Source of the DNA: Methylomonas sp. ZR1
GTDB lineage: Bacteria > Pseudomonadota > Gammaproteobacteria > Methylococcales > Methylomonadaceae
DNA length: 64,000 nucleotides
Assembly: GCF_013141865.1 (NCBI RefSeq)
Contig: NZ_RCST01000001.1
Location: 2,790,001 to 2,854,000 of the forward strand
Direction of reading: 5' to 3'
Made by a program: the position numbers and the translations under genes. Shown piece after piece: positions 20,998-30,863 of the stretch (its first letter is position 1; the number at the start of each line of letters is the position of its first letter). The notes under the pieces were generated by a model. It saw only the letters and a program-made list of their open reading frames with translations. It was not told where the DNA came from and did no database searches.

Positions 20998-21606
20998 ATG
21001 AACGGGCAAAACAAAGTGAGCGGCGTAGTGCTGGCGGGCGGTATGGCTCGGCGCATGCAGGGCCAGGACAAGGGCTTGTTGATATGCCATAACCGGCCCT
21101 TGGTGAGTTATGCGCTGGCCGCCATGAACCCATTGGTCAACGAGTTATTCGTCAGCGCTAATCGCCATCAAGACCAATACCGGCAATTCAATTATCCGGT
21201 CATCAGCGATGCCGAACTCAGCTTTGACGGACCGCTGGCCGGCATTCTGGCGGCGATGCAGACCGCTCAGCATCCGATATTACTGGTAGCGCCGTGCGAT
21301 TCACCGTTGGTTGCAAGCATGCATTTGCAACGCTTGCTCGACGCATTAATAAGCCAGGATGCTGACATCGCCGTGGCTTTTGACGGCGAACGCTTACACC
21401 CGGTTTTCGCCGCGCTGAAAACGCGCTTGCAAACGGATTTACAGAACTACCTGCATAGTGGTGAGCGCAAGTTACAAGCTTGGTTTCACCGGCATTCACT
21501 GGTCGAGGTGGATTTCAGCGACTCGCAGCACCTCTTCGTCAATATTAATACGCTGGCGGAATTGTCGGCTGTGGAGCAATCGTTAGCCGAAATCTTGCCT
21601 CAATAG
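20998..21606 (+). CDS. mobA: MobA, molybdenum cofactor guanylyltransferase
   Basis: Attaches GMP to Mo-molybdopterin to make the MGD cofactor of DMSO-reductase-family enzymes. The 202 residues fit the family. The nucleotide-binding loop LAGGMARRMQGQDKGLL is at 12-28, the metal-binding Asp in VAPCDSPLV near 101, and the DGERLHPVFA segment near 137. It stands alone between divergent and convergent neighbours. Confidence 0.94.
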   Translation: MNGQNKVSGVVLAGGMARRMQGQDKGLLICHNRPLVSYALAAMNPLVNELFVSANRHQDQYRQFNYPVISDAELSFDGPLAGILAAMQTAQHPILLVAPCDSPLVASMHLQRLLDALISQDADIAVAFDGERLHPVFAALKTRLQTDLQNYLHSGERKLQAWFHRHSLVEVDFSDSQHLFVNINTLAELSAVEQSLAEILPQ

Positions 21607-21624
21607 CGAGTTGATATTAGCCGC

Positions 21625-24600
21625 TCAGTGCACCGCTTTTTCACTGCTGACGATTAACAGCGCTTCTCCCGAGCGATTACCCAAAACCGTTGCATGCATA
21701 CGCACCGGGATAATTTTCTGATCCTTGGTGATACGTTTGGTCTTAATACTTTTCACGCCGCCAGCAAGGATCAATTCCTGAATCAGTTGTTGGGTAATGC
21801 CCCTTTCATCGTCAGAGACGATCTCGGCAAACGTCATGCTGGCGGCGTCCAAGCTATCCCAGCCGTATAAGATTTCGGCGCCTTTATTCCAAGCGGTAAT
21901 CTTCCCTGACACTTCAAACAGAATGATCGCTTCATCGGTGTCCATCACTATCGTGGCCAGCTTTTGCAAACAATTTAAACATTCCTGTTTTTCGACTTGG
22001 TGCTGGTGAACGTAATCGCGCTCGGTTAACGCGATTAACTCCCTGGCCGAGTTCTCGGCCTGGAACATACAAGCCGACGCCGAAACGTGCACCACCTTAC
22101 CGTATTTGCTCAGCCGCTTGGCCTGAAACGACGGCAAGGTGTTACCCACTTTCAGGTTGCTTAAACCTTGCTTGGCAAAATGCTTTTCGTCGTCCGGAAT
22201 CAGATTGTAAAAATTCATCCCCAGCGCTTCATGCGCCGACCAGCCATACAGTTTCTCGGCAGCATGATTCCACGTCACGATGGTACCGTCCGGTTCGAGC
22301 AAGGTAATCGCATCGTTGGAGAACTGTACAAATTTGGCCAACCTTAGCGTTTCTTGCTCCTCCCGCTTATGCAATTCCAATTGCGCGCTTTTCAGCTGAT
22401 TGATGTCCACAAAAGTCAAAATAACGCCGGCATTGACTTTGGCTGAAACTACGTAGGGAATCACCCGCAATAGATACCAGGTACCGTTTTCAAGTTGAAT
22501 CTCCTGATCGAAACAGTTGTGTTGATCGTTGACACCTTTAACGACAGCGATGACATCCAGATCTTTGATGGTATGCGTCAAGTGATAAAACGGCCGCCCG
22601 AGATCGGTTTCCAAAATATGGAATATCGACTGTAGTTTCGGAGTAAATCGCCTAATATCCAGATTCTCGTCTAAAAACAGCGTAGCGATATTGGTGCTAT
22701 TGAATAAGTTATCCAAATCGTTATTCAGTAAGGTCAACTCGACTATCTTGCCCTGGTGTTCGGCATTGACGGTATAAAGCTCTTCGTTGACCGATTGCAA
22801 TTCCTCATTCGTACTCTGCAATTCCTCATTACTTGCCAATAATTCTTCGTTGGTAGCTTGCAGTTCTTCGTTGGAGGTTTCCAACTCTTCCACCGTAGCT
22901 TGCAGGTTTTCGCGGGTAAACTGTAATTCTTGCTCTAAATCGATAATGCGTTGTTTGGCGTCTAAATTGACATCGTAGATCAGGGTTTCCGTCTCGCTAA
23001 AACAAGAAGGATCCACCGTCTCAGTAATCATCGCCGCCACTAAGATTTCTTGGCCCTTCTTGCCCGGCAGGGGTTTAAATTGCAGTCTAAACGTCCGTAA
23101 ACTGTCCTGCTCTCTGACCCGAATATTGGACAACACAATTTCGTTATTCGCTTTTAAGGCTTTTTGGATACCTGTGGAAATGGGTATGGATAAATCTTTT
23201 TTAACAATTTTACTGACATTACTCACCAGTTTGCCGCTGGGATAACTCAAATAATCTTTAGAATCGCCGAAAATATGGGATATTTCCATATTCTCATTAA
23301 TTATCATCGTAAACGGCAAGACATCATTAGATATTGCCCTAATGAAGCGATCCAATACTCTTTCTTCCTGACCACTAAGTGCATTCGAGGAGCGCACAGA
23401 AGTTGGATACGGCGAGTACGTCATTAAAGCACTGGGAGAGGCAGTAAAACCTAAGGATTTATATTTTCCTTTGGAGCGATATAGTTTTGATTTGGCGCTT
23501 GCCACATCGAAATACTCACCCATATCGCCTATCGTTTCACTGGTACCCAACACCAACAAGCCTTCCTTTACCAGAGAAAAGTTGAATAACTCCAATATCT
23601 TCTTCTGTAAAACAGGCTGCAAGTAAATCAACACGTTTCGACAGCTAAGTATATGAATATTGGTAAATGGCGGATCTTTAATCAGGTTGTGCTGGGCAAA
23701 CACCACCATTTCCCGAATTTTTTGACTGACCTGAAAATAATCTTCCCGGCGAATAAAGTACTTCGATAGAAGCTTGGGAGGAATATCCGCAATAATACTT
23801 TCCGGATATTTACCGTTACTGGCTTTCTCAATGGCGGTTAGATCAACATCGGTCGCAAAAATCTTCACGCGAAAATAATGCCCGGAATACTCCCGATATT
23901 CCGACAACAACATCGCCAAGGAATAAGCTTCCTCGCCGGTTGAGCATGCGGTCACCCAAACTCGCAATTCGTCTTCTTGTAATAACTTGACGACTTTTTT
24001 CAACCAATGCTCACGAATATCGTCAAATACGTGCTCGTCGCGAAAAAAACTGGTAACCCCTATCAACAACTCCTGAAATAACACTAAAACTTCATGAGGA
24101 TTTGTTTGCAATAAGTTTAAATACTCGGATATATCTTTTAAGTGATTGATCGATATACGCCGTTCAATGCGTCTAACTACCGTATTGGGTTTATAAAAGG
24201 TAAAATCGATTTTGCACTTTTCTCTAAGGATTGAAAAAATCCGCGTGATGTCACTGTCGTCAGACGAGACGATATTTTTTTCCTGTAAGGTGGCATAGGG
24301 ATGCTTAACAAACGCCAGCAACTGACCGGGCATCTTCTCCGGCGGCAAACTAAAATCCGCCAAACCCGTAGCGAAGGCATTCTTGGGCATGCCGTCGAAT
24401 TTGGCGGAATTTTCGTCTTGCACCATCACCATGCCGCCGAATTCTTTGATGGCACGAATACCACGTGTGCCATCACTGCCGGTGCCGGACAAAATGATAC
24501 CTACCGCCAGTTCTCTGGCGTCCTCGCTCAAGGAGCGCAAAAATATATCGATCGGCAGATTAATCCCTTTGCTGGGATCTTGCTCGGCCAGCAATAACTG

Positions 24601-24888
24601 GTTGTGAAACACCGTGACGTTTTTCCGGGGCGGAATCAAGTAGACGGTGTTGCGCTCGATTTTCATACCATCCTCGATGCGCTTTACCGGCATGGCGGTA
24701 TGTTTGGACAATAGTTCAGCCATCAAACTTTTATACTGTGGTGACAAATGCTGAATCACCACAAACGACAAGCCGCTATTGGCAGGCATATTCTTGAAAA
24801 ATGCCTCAATCGCTTCCAAGCCTCCGGCCGAAGCACCGATCCCGACAATATACTGCGGCGGCACTTTTACAGTGTTTTCATTATCCAT
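21625..24888 (-). CDS. CheB-CheR-PAS hybrid signalling protein
   Basis: Large soluble protein of 1087 residues combining chemotaxis-type methylesterase and methyltransferase with PAS sensors. The CheB domain spans about 10-195 with the catalytic triad S20 (GIGASAGG), H47 (VIQHLSP) and D139 (GTGSDG). The CheR domain spans about 215-485, with SAM motif [20 protein letters not shown] and [13 protein letters not shown] [13 protein letters not shown] long coiled coil with TNEELQ/SNEELQ repeats lies at about 640-735. Three PAS domains follow. No receiver domain is present and no chemoreceptor genes lie nearby, so it probably methylates or senses outside flagellar chemotaxis. A kinase partner, if any, is encoded elsewhere. 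Confidence 0.92.
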   Translation of the reverse strand: MDNENTVKVPPQYIVGIGASAGGLEAIEAFFKNMPANSGLSFVVIQHLSPQYKSLMAELLSKHTAMPVKRIEDGMKIERNTVYLIPPRKNVTVFHNQLLLAEQDPSKGINLPIDIFLRSLSEDARELAVGIILSGTGSDGTRGIRAIKEFGGMVMVQDENSAKFDGMPKNAFATGLADFSLPPEKMPGQLLAFVKHPYATLQEKNIVSSDDSDITRIFSILREKCKIDFTFYKPNTVVRRIERRISINHLKDISEYLNLLQTNPHEVLVLFQELLIGVTSFFRDEHVFDDIREHWLKKVVKLLQEDELRVWVTACSTGEEAYSLAMLLSEYREYSGHYFRVKIFATDVDLTAIEKASNGKYPESIIADIPPKLLSKYFIRREDYFQVSQKIREMVVFAQHNLIKDPPFTNIHILSCRNVLIYLQPVLQKKILELFNFSLVKEGLLVLGTSETIGDMGEYFDVASAKSKLYRSKGKYKSLGFTASPSALMTYSPYPTSVRSSNALSGQEERVLDRFIRAISNDVLPFTMIINENMEISHIFGDSKDYLSYPSGKLVSNVSKIVKKDLSIPISTGIQKALKANNEIVLSNIRVREQDSLRTFRLQFKPLPGKKGQEILVAAMITETVDPSCFSETETLIYDVNLDAKQRIIDLEQELQFTRENLQATVEELETSNEELQATNEELLASNEELQSTNEELQSVNEELYTVNAEHQGKIVELTLLNNDLDNLFNSTNIATLFLDENLDIRRFTPKLQSIFHILETDLGRPFYHLTHTIKDLDVIAVVKGVNDQHNCFDQEIQLENGTWYLLRVIPYVVSAKVNAGVILTFVDINQLKSAQLELHKREEQETLRLAKFVQFSNDAITLLEPDGTIVTWNHAAEKLYGWSAHEALGMNFYNLIPDDEKHFAKQGLSNLKVGNTLPSFQAKRLSKYGKVVHVSASACMFQAENSARELIALTERDYVHQHQVEKQECLNCLQKLATIVMDTDEAIILFEVSGKITAWNKGAEILYGWDSLDAASMTFAEIVSDDERGITQQLIQELILAGGVKSIKTKRITKDQKIIPVRMHATVLGNRSGEALLIVSSEKAVH

Positions 24889-24968
24889 AAAACCATGTTA
24901 TTTAATATCGATCGTTTAAATTAATAAAGCCTCTGGACAACATTACCCTCCACGCGGCGATAGAAAAA

Positions 24969-25553
24969 TCAAGCCTTATTTGTGTCGCTGATCACGTCGC
25001 TAATATTTGTGATAGTCACGACTAATTTACGTGCTTTCAAATCAAACGATTCGCCTGCCGTATCGCTACCGTCATCCGCATTACCTTTAATCAAAGCAGG
25101 AAAAGCCAAATTCTTATCGCCTTGCAAACGCAACTGCAAACTTTTATGGGCTGGCGCTTTGAAAAAAGCATCAAAACGGTGAATAAATATATTTTTATCT
25201 TCTTCGAAGATTAGTTTGGAAAAATGGGTTTTCTGCAATTTACTGGCTTTATAACCCAACATATCTGCAAACGTATGATTTGCTTGCTCTATAAAACCTT
25301 GATAATCCAGGGTGATAATACCCACCGGAACGCAATGGTAAGTAAAATTTAACTTATTATTTAGGCGGGATAACTCAAATTGCGCTTTTTGCAGCTCTTC
25401 ATTCTGCATTTGCAATTCAATTTGGTAAACTTGTAAATCATAAAATAGACGCTGGATTTCTTCCGGCGTAATACTACTGATTTCTTGCGGCGTGAAATCT
25501 ATAATTTTCTCCGCCATTTCTTTTAATTTAGCAGCATGAGAATCTAATGTCAT
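24969..25553 (-). CDS. PAS-domain protein upstream of cheB-cheR hybrid
   Basis: Cytoplasmic protein of 194 residues. The N-terminal 75 residues are helical, containing TPEEIQRLFYDLQVYQIELQ and MQNEELQKAQFELSRL, the type of coiled linker seen in front of PAS domains of methanotroph sensors. One PAS domain follows (about 70-165; GIITLDYQGFIEQANHTFADMLGY). There is no output domain, so it looks like a partner or truncated sensor. It is co-oriented with the CheB-CheR protein, 80 bp upstream, and probably works with it. Confidence 0.8.
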   Translation of the reverse strand: MTLDSHAAKLKEMAEKIIDFTPQEISSITPEEIQRLFYDLQVYQIELQMQNEELQKAQFELSRLNNKLNFTYHCVPVGIITLDYQGFIEQANHTFADMLGYKASKLQKTHFSKLIFEEDKNIFIHRFDAFFKAPAHKSLQLRLQGDKNLAFPALIKGNADDGSDTAGESFDLKARKLVVTITNISDVISDTNKA

Positions 25554-26026
25554 AACAGTATTTCCTTATTAATTTATATTTATTTTTTGAAAAACTTAGT
25601 GGAAAATTCTAGTTCCCACTATTTCTACTCCCTATCGATTCGTCCACTTCTATCCTCTTCGGATTTTACCGATACCTTACCTGCAACTTATTGAATTAAA
25701 ACCTGACGCAGCGCCCAGCACTGGGATTGTAATACAGAACAGATACTCGAGCGTTTGCTGCGTAGTGTTTGCCCGCCTTAATATCCCTACTTTTTACTTG
25801 AACATTTATTTCAAGCGGTGAATTTTTTAGTTCCCGAATAAACAGATATCCGCGCAAATAAACCACCGCCTTTTCGGATCAAACACAAGCAAACGCAGCG
25901 TAGTTTTCCGCAAAATATCAGCACTGGCAAACACTACAATTAGTGGCGTTAATATCCGACCGATCAAAGGTTGTGTCATTTACGCCGCATTATGCTAACG
26001 TAAATTTTTTTTTGCTTGGAACCACG
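25554..26026. other. Intergenic region, 473 bp
   Basis: Divergent spacer between the PAS gene and the exported protein gene at 26027. It begins with an A+T-rich stretch (25555-25600). No conserved RNA, terminator or named regulatory site was recognised. A possible promoter for the + gene is TTGTGT ... TATGCT near 25970-25996. Confidence 0.4.
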
Positions 26027-26965
26027 ATGAAACGATCCACTCTCGCCATCATTCTGACATGCTGTTCGTCGGGTATTTTTGTCCCATCAGCCTTTGCAAT
26101 CACTACGCCGGCAGAGCAGGATAAATTGCGCATTCATACCAGCATGCCCCGAAGAACCAGCGATTCGCTGTTTTCATACACGGCGGAATGGCGTATCGAC
26201 GATGGGGAGCTATATCGCTCTACCGGCTTGAGCTTTCTGAATGCACACAAGTTTGATGATCCGACACAGGCTCACGCGGTCACCAAAAAACTACTTACAT
26301 CAATGAAAGACGGCATGATTCAGCTCGATCCGAATTGGCGCGGCATCACTATTACCCAACCGCCGGAACAAGCAGAATTAATCATCGCCAACAAAACCGG
26401 CTATTCGTTGACCACGGTAACGGTTAGAGATTACAGCAACCAAGGCTTGCGTTTCGATCTTGCCGATAAAAATTTCAACGCCGACGGCGTGCAAGTGGCT
26501 TTTGATCTGGTGTTCAGCGCGGATGTGGAATATCTGGACGGCTTTTCCTCGAAAAAAGCCCTCACCGCCTCACAAGGCGAAATCGAGATTAAGATAGACG
26601 ACCAAAAACCGATTCATATCAAAACCGACGGTAAAACCACTCGCGAACTCGAGCAAGAAATCGCCAAACAGTTGAGCGTCTCGCACCTTGCTGAAACACC
26701 GCTTTATCCTGGCATGGTCAGCAACGATACCCGTAACAACAAGCCATTCGATGGCAGCGAAGTGCAATTTTTAAATCTTGCCGCCAAATCGATTGCCATT
26801 GACATTACCGACCCCGCCTTGGGCGTACTCGCCAAGTTCAAATTCAAAGACGACAATCATTCGGTGAAGGTCGTGGAACCGCGCTTCATGCTTGGCGCGT
26901 TGGCCTTGACGGTACTTTTAGCCATTATCTATTTTCGGCGCAAAAACCAGCAGAAATCGATATAA
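26027..26965 (+). CDS. Exported protein with C-terminal membrane anchor, unknown
   Basis: No family recognised. ATG 26027 is preferred because it opens a good signal peptide (MKRSTLAIILTCCSSGIFVPSAFA). A longer frame from 25943 adds 28 non-signal residues. The 312-residue product has an extracytoplasmic beta-rich region (about 25-280) with no Cys and a single C-terminal helix (RFMLGALALTVLLAIIYF) followed by RRKNQQK. The layout of signal, large ectodomain, hydrophobic helix and basic tail is like a sorted or tail-anchored surface protein, but the VPxPxA motif of the exosortase proteins is absent. It ends at a strong symmetric hairpin. Confidence 0.7.
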   Translation: MKRSTLAIILTCCSSGIFVPSAFAITTPAEQDKLRIHTSMPRRTSDSLFSYTAEWRIDDGELYRSTGLSFLNAHKFDDPTQAHAVTKKLLTSMKDGMIQLDPNWRGITITQPPEQAELIIANKTGYSLTTVTVRDYSNQGLRFDLADKNFNADGVQVAFDLVFSADVEYLDGFSSKKALTASQGEIEIKIDDQKPIHIKTDGKTTRELEQEIAKQLSVSHLAETPLYPGMVSNDTRNNKPFDGSEVQFLNLAAKSIAIDITDPALGVLAKFKFKDDNHSVKVVEPRFMLGALALTVLLAIIYFRRKNQQKSI

Positions 26966-26977
26966 CAGTTCTAATCT

Positions 26978-27007
26978 CCGGGTGGCCCAGGGCGCGCGGC
27001 CACCCGG
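26978..27007. terminator. Bidirectional hairpin terminator
   Basis: Perfect 10-bp arms CCGGGTGGCC and GGCCACCCGG with a 10-nt loop, in the 55-bp gap between two convergent genes. Weak A/T flanks. Expected to end both transcripts. Confidence 0.75.
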
Positions 27008-27020
27008 CTTAAGTTTTAAA

Positions 27021-27503
27021 TCAATGCCCGGAATGTTCAGGCTGCTTATCGGTGACGCTGGTTCTACGCAAAATATAGCGATCAGCAAGTTTGCCGGTGA
27101 ACCGGTTGCCGCTAGTATCCAACTGAATCAACGCATCTTTTTCAACCAGATATTGCTGGGAAGTTGCGCCATTCTTTGGCGTCAAAACCAGAGTGTTGGC
27201 TTTTTCGCCAGGGGCAAACTTACCCTTTTCAGTAAACTCCCTTTCCGATTTCCCCAAAAATTGGGTCATCAGCAGATAACTGCCATTTTTGTTCAAAGCC
27301 AGCGTGGTTTTCACGCCGATGCAGTCGGCACAAGGGGTTAAGCCAGTATAAATCCCCGGCCAATCCATACTCTTGTGTTCGTGATGAGCATCCTTGTCGT
27401 CAGTCCCCGCCGTTTCGGCAAGCACTGGATTAAAAGCAGAAATAGCTGCCATCACCAGAAAAATGACCAGATTTTTTTTTAATTTTGATCTAACTGTTCG
27501 CAT
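27021..27503 (-). CDS. NlpE N-terminal-domain-like copper/envelope-stress protein
   Basis: Resembles the N-terminal domain of NlpE, the outer-membrane lipoprotein that signals adhesion and copper stress to Cpx. The hallmark is GIYTGLTPCADCIGVKTTLAL, with the CxxC motif, followed by beta-strands of the half-barrel (LNKNGSYLL, TLVLTPKNG). ATG 27503 with AGGAG upstream is the real start. The first 28 residues are a signal peptide ending VLA without a lipobox Cys, so unlike E. coli NlpE this is probably a soluble periplasmic protein. A His-rich segment DAHHEHKS precedes the domain. A CpxRA pair sits 18 kb away in the same window. Confidence 0.82.
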   Translation of the reverse strand: MRTVRSKLKKNLVIFLVMAAISAFNPVLAETAGTDDKDAHHEHKSMDWPGIYTGLTPCADCIGVKTTLALNKNGSYLLMTQFLGKSEREFTEKGKFAPGEKANTLVLTPKNGATSQQYLVEKDALIQLDTSGNRFTGKLADRYILRRTSVTDKQPEHSGH

Positions 27504-27746
27504 ATTTGCTCCTGAGCAAACCGTCGCTAATAATAATTTTTTGAGTACGTACCACGCTGGAAATCCTTTGTACACCGGAGTTCATTCACGAAAAGCCTGG
27601 CTAAGGAAAAATCTGCAGTAGACACCCCATGCCCACCGTTTGATTTCTATTCATTGACCTAAGCGCATACAGTTGCTCTCTTAAAGCCCCGCTTACAAAA
27701 CCTCAGGATTCCAACTACCTATTGTGGCATAGCTGCAAAGGATTGA

Positions 27747-27760
27747 CTGATTTCAATCAA
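27747..27760. promoter_or_regulatory. FNR/ANR-like palindrome
   Basis: CTGATTTCAATCAA differs from the FNR/ANR consensus TTGAT-N4-ATCAA at one of ten positions. It lies downstream of the small membrane protein gene and 244 bp upstream of the nlpE-like start, both on the minus strand. Function is an inference. Confidence 0.3.
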
Positions 27761-27789
27761 CAAACATATTTAACGGAAGCAACAAAGCT

Positions 27790-28122
27790 TTAAAACGGAA
27801 ATACCGATAGATTCAAACCGATCATCGCGACATTCATTACAAATCCGTAGTTAGCCATGGTTTTGCGGAGTTTCGACTTAAACATCGCCACGGCAGCCAA
27901 CGCTAAGCCAACCAGATCCATCACGATAAAAGCCACCACTAAGAAGCGTAAGCCATCGCTGTTGGAGACGCCATCCGTAGCGGCATAGATCGGAAATAAA
28001 ATAAATAACCAGATAACAAAGTTACAAGCTGCCAGCAACAACGCCGCATTAGAAAACCCAAGTAATCGAAATTTCACATGGCGGGGCGGCGTTTCTTGAA
28101 ATTCGTTGATCGGTTGATTCAT
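27790..28122 (-). CDS. Small membrane protein, three to four helices
   Basis: Not recognised. About 110 residues from ATG 28122; a GTG four codons upstream is an alternative. Hydrophobic segments at about 20-45, 57-80 and 88-108 alternate with basic loops (KSKLRKTM), giving a predicted inner-membrane protein. It stands alone, and no partner is suggested by the neighbours other than the oxidase operon that starts 440 bp away on the opposite strand. Confidence 0.6.
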   Translation of the reverse strand: MNQPINEFQETPPRHVKFRLLGFSNAALLLAACNFVIWLFILFPIYAATDGVSNSDGLRFLVVAFIVMDLVGLALAAVAMFKSKLRKTMANYGFVMNVAMIGLNLSVFPF

Positions 28123-28562
28123 TGTGGCTACCACGGTTTAGTGATTCGACACGGACGCTTGCAAGCAGTTTTTCGGTGTTTCATGCCAGCGGGTCCCGTT
28201 AACTTTTTTGGGGCAAACTATCGGTTTGCACCAAATAGTGACACGACGACTTCGCCATTACCAGTTTTTTGGCTTTTTGGCTCACATCAGAGATTTCCAA
28301 CCGCACAGGGTTTCTAAATTTCCCGTTCTCCATGTCTTCCCCGCTCCGGTAAATACCGAGGCCGTTCTCGGCGCGCTTTCAGCCCACCCTCCTCTAACAA
28401 TTAGTACCGCTGATTTATTGCTTTCGGTTAGCCCGGCGCTAAAGGTATGATTACCCTAGCAATCAGATGGTAAAGTCATCAGTAAGAATGACAAAGCCCC
28501 TGCTGTTCATGCCGTTGGTTGCCAACCTAATTCCTATCAAAACGCATACAAGAAGGAAGGAT
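28123..28562. other. Intergenic region ahead of the oxidase operon, 440 bp
   Basis: No gene is supported here. The only structure noticed is a small palindrome TGATT-N8-AATCA at 28448-28465, about 100 bp before the first oxidase gene, which could be an operator. The frames open in this stretch lack ribosome sites and family resemblance. Confidence 0.4.
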
Positions 28563-28715
28563 ATGAACAATCTCTCAGAAGAAGAACGTCAAAAAATTTT
28601 GCAAAGCTCACCGGTGGGCACTTGGGCGCTAATGTTGATAGTCGGCGGCGGCATGGTCGTAGCCTGGCTGTTGATGTACTACGGCATCTTTTTGCCTCGC
28701 GGCCATATTGGTTAA
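28563..28715 (+). CDS. Small single-helix subunit (IIa-like) of ba3-type oxidase
   Basis: Fifty-residue membrane peptide from ATG 28563, with AGAAGGAAGG immediately upstream; a longer frame from 28467 is not needed. One hydrophobic helix (WALMLIVGGGMVVAWLLMYYGIF) follows an acidic N-terminus (NNLSEEERQKIL). It is the first gene of the oxidase operon, nine bases before subunit II. Its size, topology and position match the small subunit IIa found in B-family haem-copper oxidases. Confidence 0.8.
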   Translation: MNNLSEEERQKILQSSPVGTWALMLIVGGGMVVAWLLMYYGIFLPRGHIG

Positions 28716-28724
28716 GGGGGAGAC

Positions 28725-29249
28725 ATGCATATCGATAAACTGGAAAAAAACTGGGCCGGTATCTCGTTGGGGATAGCCGGCCTGTTTGTGACCGTCATTT
28801 TAGGGTCGGCGTTTTTTCACGGCATTCACGCGCCGAGTAACGTCGAAACCATAGACTCCGCCAAACTGCATCTCTCCGCCGAGTTCGCCGAAGACAAGCT
28901 GGGCGTACAACATAATGCTAACGGTAGCGTCACCGTGCGCATGGTGGCCGGCCGTTACGGCTTTTATCCAAAAGAACTCACGCTGCCGGCAGAAACTGAA
29001 ATTACCTTTCGCTGGGTCAGCCTGGACGTCATCCACGGCGTGCATATGCCAATGACCAATATGAGTACGATGATCGTACCCGGCTATGTGGCGCAGGTAA
29101 GCACCGCCTTTCATCATGCCGGCGATTATCCCGTGCTGTGCAACGAATATTGCGGCATGGGCCACGCGCATATGTGGAGCAACATCAAGGTGGTGAGCAA
29201 GGCGCAATGGGAAGCGCTCAACAAACAAGGGGGAGCAAATCATGGATAA
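28725..29249 (+). CDS. Cytochrome c oxidase subunit II, CuA-bearing (ba3-like)
   Basis: Periplasmic electron-entry subunit of 174 residues. One N-terminal transmembrane helix (about 12-33) is followed by a cupredoxin domain with a full CuA site: H104 (VIHGVH), C139 and C143 with H147 and M150 in CNEYCGMGHAHM. One helix and short length are typical of B-family oxidases. It overlaps the subunit I gene by 8 bp, indicating translational coupling. Confidence 0.92.
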   Translation: MHIDKLEKNWAGISLGIAGLFVTVILGSAFFHGIHAPSNVETIDSAKLHLSAEFAEDKLGVQHNANGSVTVRMVAGRYGFYPKELTLPAETEITFRWVSLDVIHGVHMPMTNMSTMIVPGYVAQVSTAFHHAGDYPVLCNEYCGMGHAHMWSNIKVVSKAQWEALNKQGGANHG

Positions 29250-30861
29250 CGCAGCGGAAAAAAAATTGGCGCTGACCCATTTCTGGGTAGCGTTTGGCTC
29301 GTTCGGGCTGGCGGCGGTGATGGGCCTGTATCAGGTCATCGAGCGCAGCGGCTTTTTCGGCTTTCTGGAATCCCGAGAGGTGTATTACGCCTCGGTCAGT
29401 ACCCACGGCGTGTTGATGGGCTTTGTCCTTACCACCTTCTTCATCATGGGCTTTGGCTATTATGTGGCCAACACCACCTTGAAACTGCCGGTGTGGAACA
29501 AGACTTTTGCCTGGACCGGCTTCGGCGTGGCATTGACCGGCGTAGTCTTGGCGGCATTGCCGTTGCTGCTGGGCCAGGCCTCGGTGCTGTTTACCTTTTA
29601 TCCGCCATTGATGGCGCATCCGCTGTTTTACATCGGCGCAACCTTATTGGTGGTCGGCTCCTGGTTCTGGTGCGTGTCGATGATTGTCATGTACATGCAA
29701 TGGAAAAAGATCAATCCGGAGCAACCCGTACCATTGGCGATGTTCGCCACCACCGCGAACGCCATTTTATGGCTGTGGACCAGCGCCGGCGTAGCCGCCG
29801 AAGTGTTGTTCCAACTGATACCCTGGGCTTTGGGCTGGATCGATACCATCGATGCCGGCTTGGCGCGCACGCTGTTCGCCTGGACCCTGCATCCTATCGT
29901 TTATTTCTGGCTGATTCCCACCTACACGGCGTTTTATACTTTGGTGCCCAAGCAAGCTGGCGGTTTTTTGTTCAGCGATGAGATGGCCCGGGCCGCATTC
30001 ATCTTATTGGTGGTATTCAGCTTGCCGATCGGTTTTCATCATTTATACATGGACCCGGAACAAGGCCACGGCTGGAAAATCCTGCATGCGGTCGGTACCT
30101 TTGTCGTCACCCTGCCAACCTTCATCACCGGTTTTACCGTGATTGCCTCACTGGAAATCGCCGGTCGTTTGAACGGCGGCAAGGGCTTGTTCGGCTGGAT
30201 TGCTGCCCTGCCCTGGAATAATCCCATGGTATTGGCCATCATTCTGGGCTTGTTGATGCTGATCTTCGGCGGCTTCGGCGGCTTGGTTAATGCCAGCTAC
30301 GCAATGAACGCGATGGTGCATAACACTGCCTGGATTTCCGGACACTTCCACCTAATCTTCGGCGGCACCACCATCATCATGTACTTTGGCATTGCCTATT
30401 ATTTCTGGCCGATTTTGACCGGTAAACCACTGTTCTGTCCTTCAATGGCGGTTGCTCAGCTGTGGAGCTGGTTCATCGGCATGATCATCATGACTACCCC
30501 TTGGCATATTCTGGGCTTGCTAGGCCAGCCACGCCGCATCGATAGCGTCAATTACAACAATCTGTTGACGATTTCCTGGGAACCCTACGAGGTAACGATG
30601 ATTTTCGGCGGTTTGATCCTGGTCGTTTCGGCCGGCATGCTGGTTTACAACCTGTATAAAACCCATCTCGGCAGCGAAAGTTATCAGGGTGAAGTGGAAT
30701 ACGCCGAGCCGATTCACGCGGTCAGTAATCTGCCCGGCTATCTAAACAACTTCACCTTATGGAATATCGTGATCGGCGTGTTCATGCTGATCGCGTTCGG
30801 CTATCCGATCCTGCAATTCTTCTTGATGGAAACCTTTGGTTCAGGCAGATGGGGGGTCTGA
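29242..30861 (+). CDS. Cytochrome c oxidase subunit I, B-family (ba3-like)
   Basis: Catalytic haem-copper oxygen reductase subunit of 539 residues with about 13 transmembrane helices. Haem and copper ligands are visible: low-spin haem His in VSTHGVLMGF, CuB/Tyr segment HPIVYFWLIP, the CuB histidine pair GFHHLYMD, and the haem pair GHFHLIFGG. The Glu of the A-family D-channel is absent, and the overall pattern is that of ba3-type enzymes, which work at low oxygen. GGGGGAG precedes the ATG. The operon continues with a dihaem cytochrome c, a likely electron donor. Confidence 0.93.
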   Translation: MDNAAEKKLALTHFWVAFGSFGLAAVMGLYQVIERSGFFGFLESREVYYASVSTHGVLMGFVLTTFFIMGFGYYVANTTLKLPVWNKTFAWTGFGVALTGVVLAALPLLLGQASVLFTFYPPLMAHPLFYIGATLLVVGSWFWCVSMIVMYMQWKKINPEQPVPLAMFATTANAILWLWTSAGVAAEVLFQLIPWALGWIDTIDAGLARTLFAWTLHPIVYFWLIPTYTAFYTLVPKQAGGFLFSDEMARAAFILLVVFSLPIGFHHLYMDPEQGHGWKILHAVGTFVVTLPTFITGFTVIASLEIAGRLNGGKGLFGWIAALPWNNPMVLAIILGLLMLIFGGFGGLVNASYAMNAMVHNTAWISGHFHLIFGGTTIIMYFGIAYYFWPILTGKPLFCPSMAVAQLWSWFIGMIIMTTPWHILGLLGQPRRIDSVNYNNLLTISWEPYEVTMIFGGLILVVSAGMLVYNLYKTHLGSESYQGEVEYAEPIHAVSNLPGYLNNFTLWNIVIGVFMLIAFGYPILQFFLMETFGSGRWGV

Positions 30862-30863
30862 TC

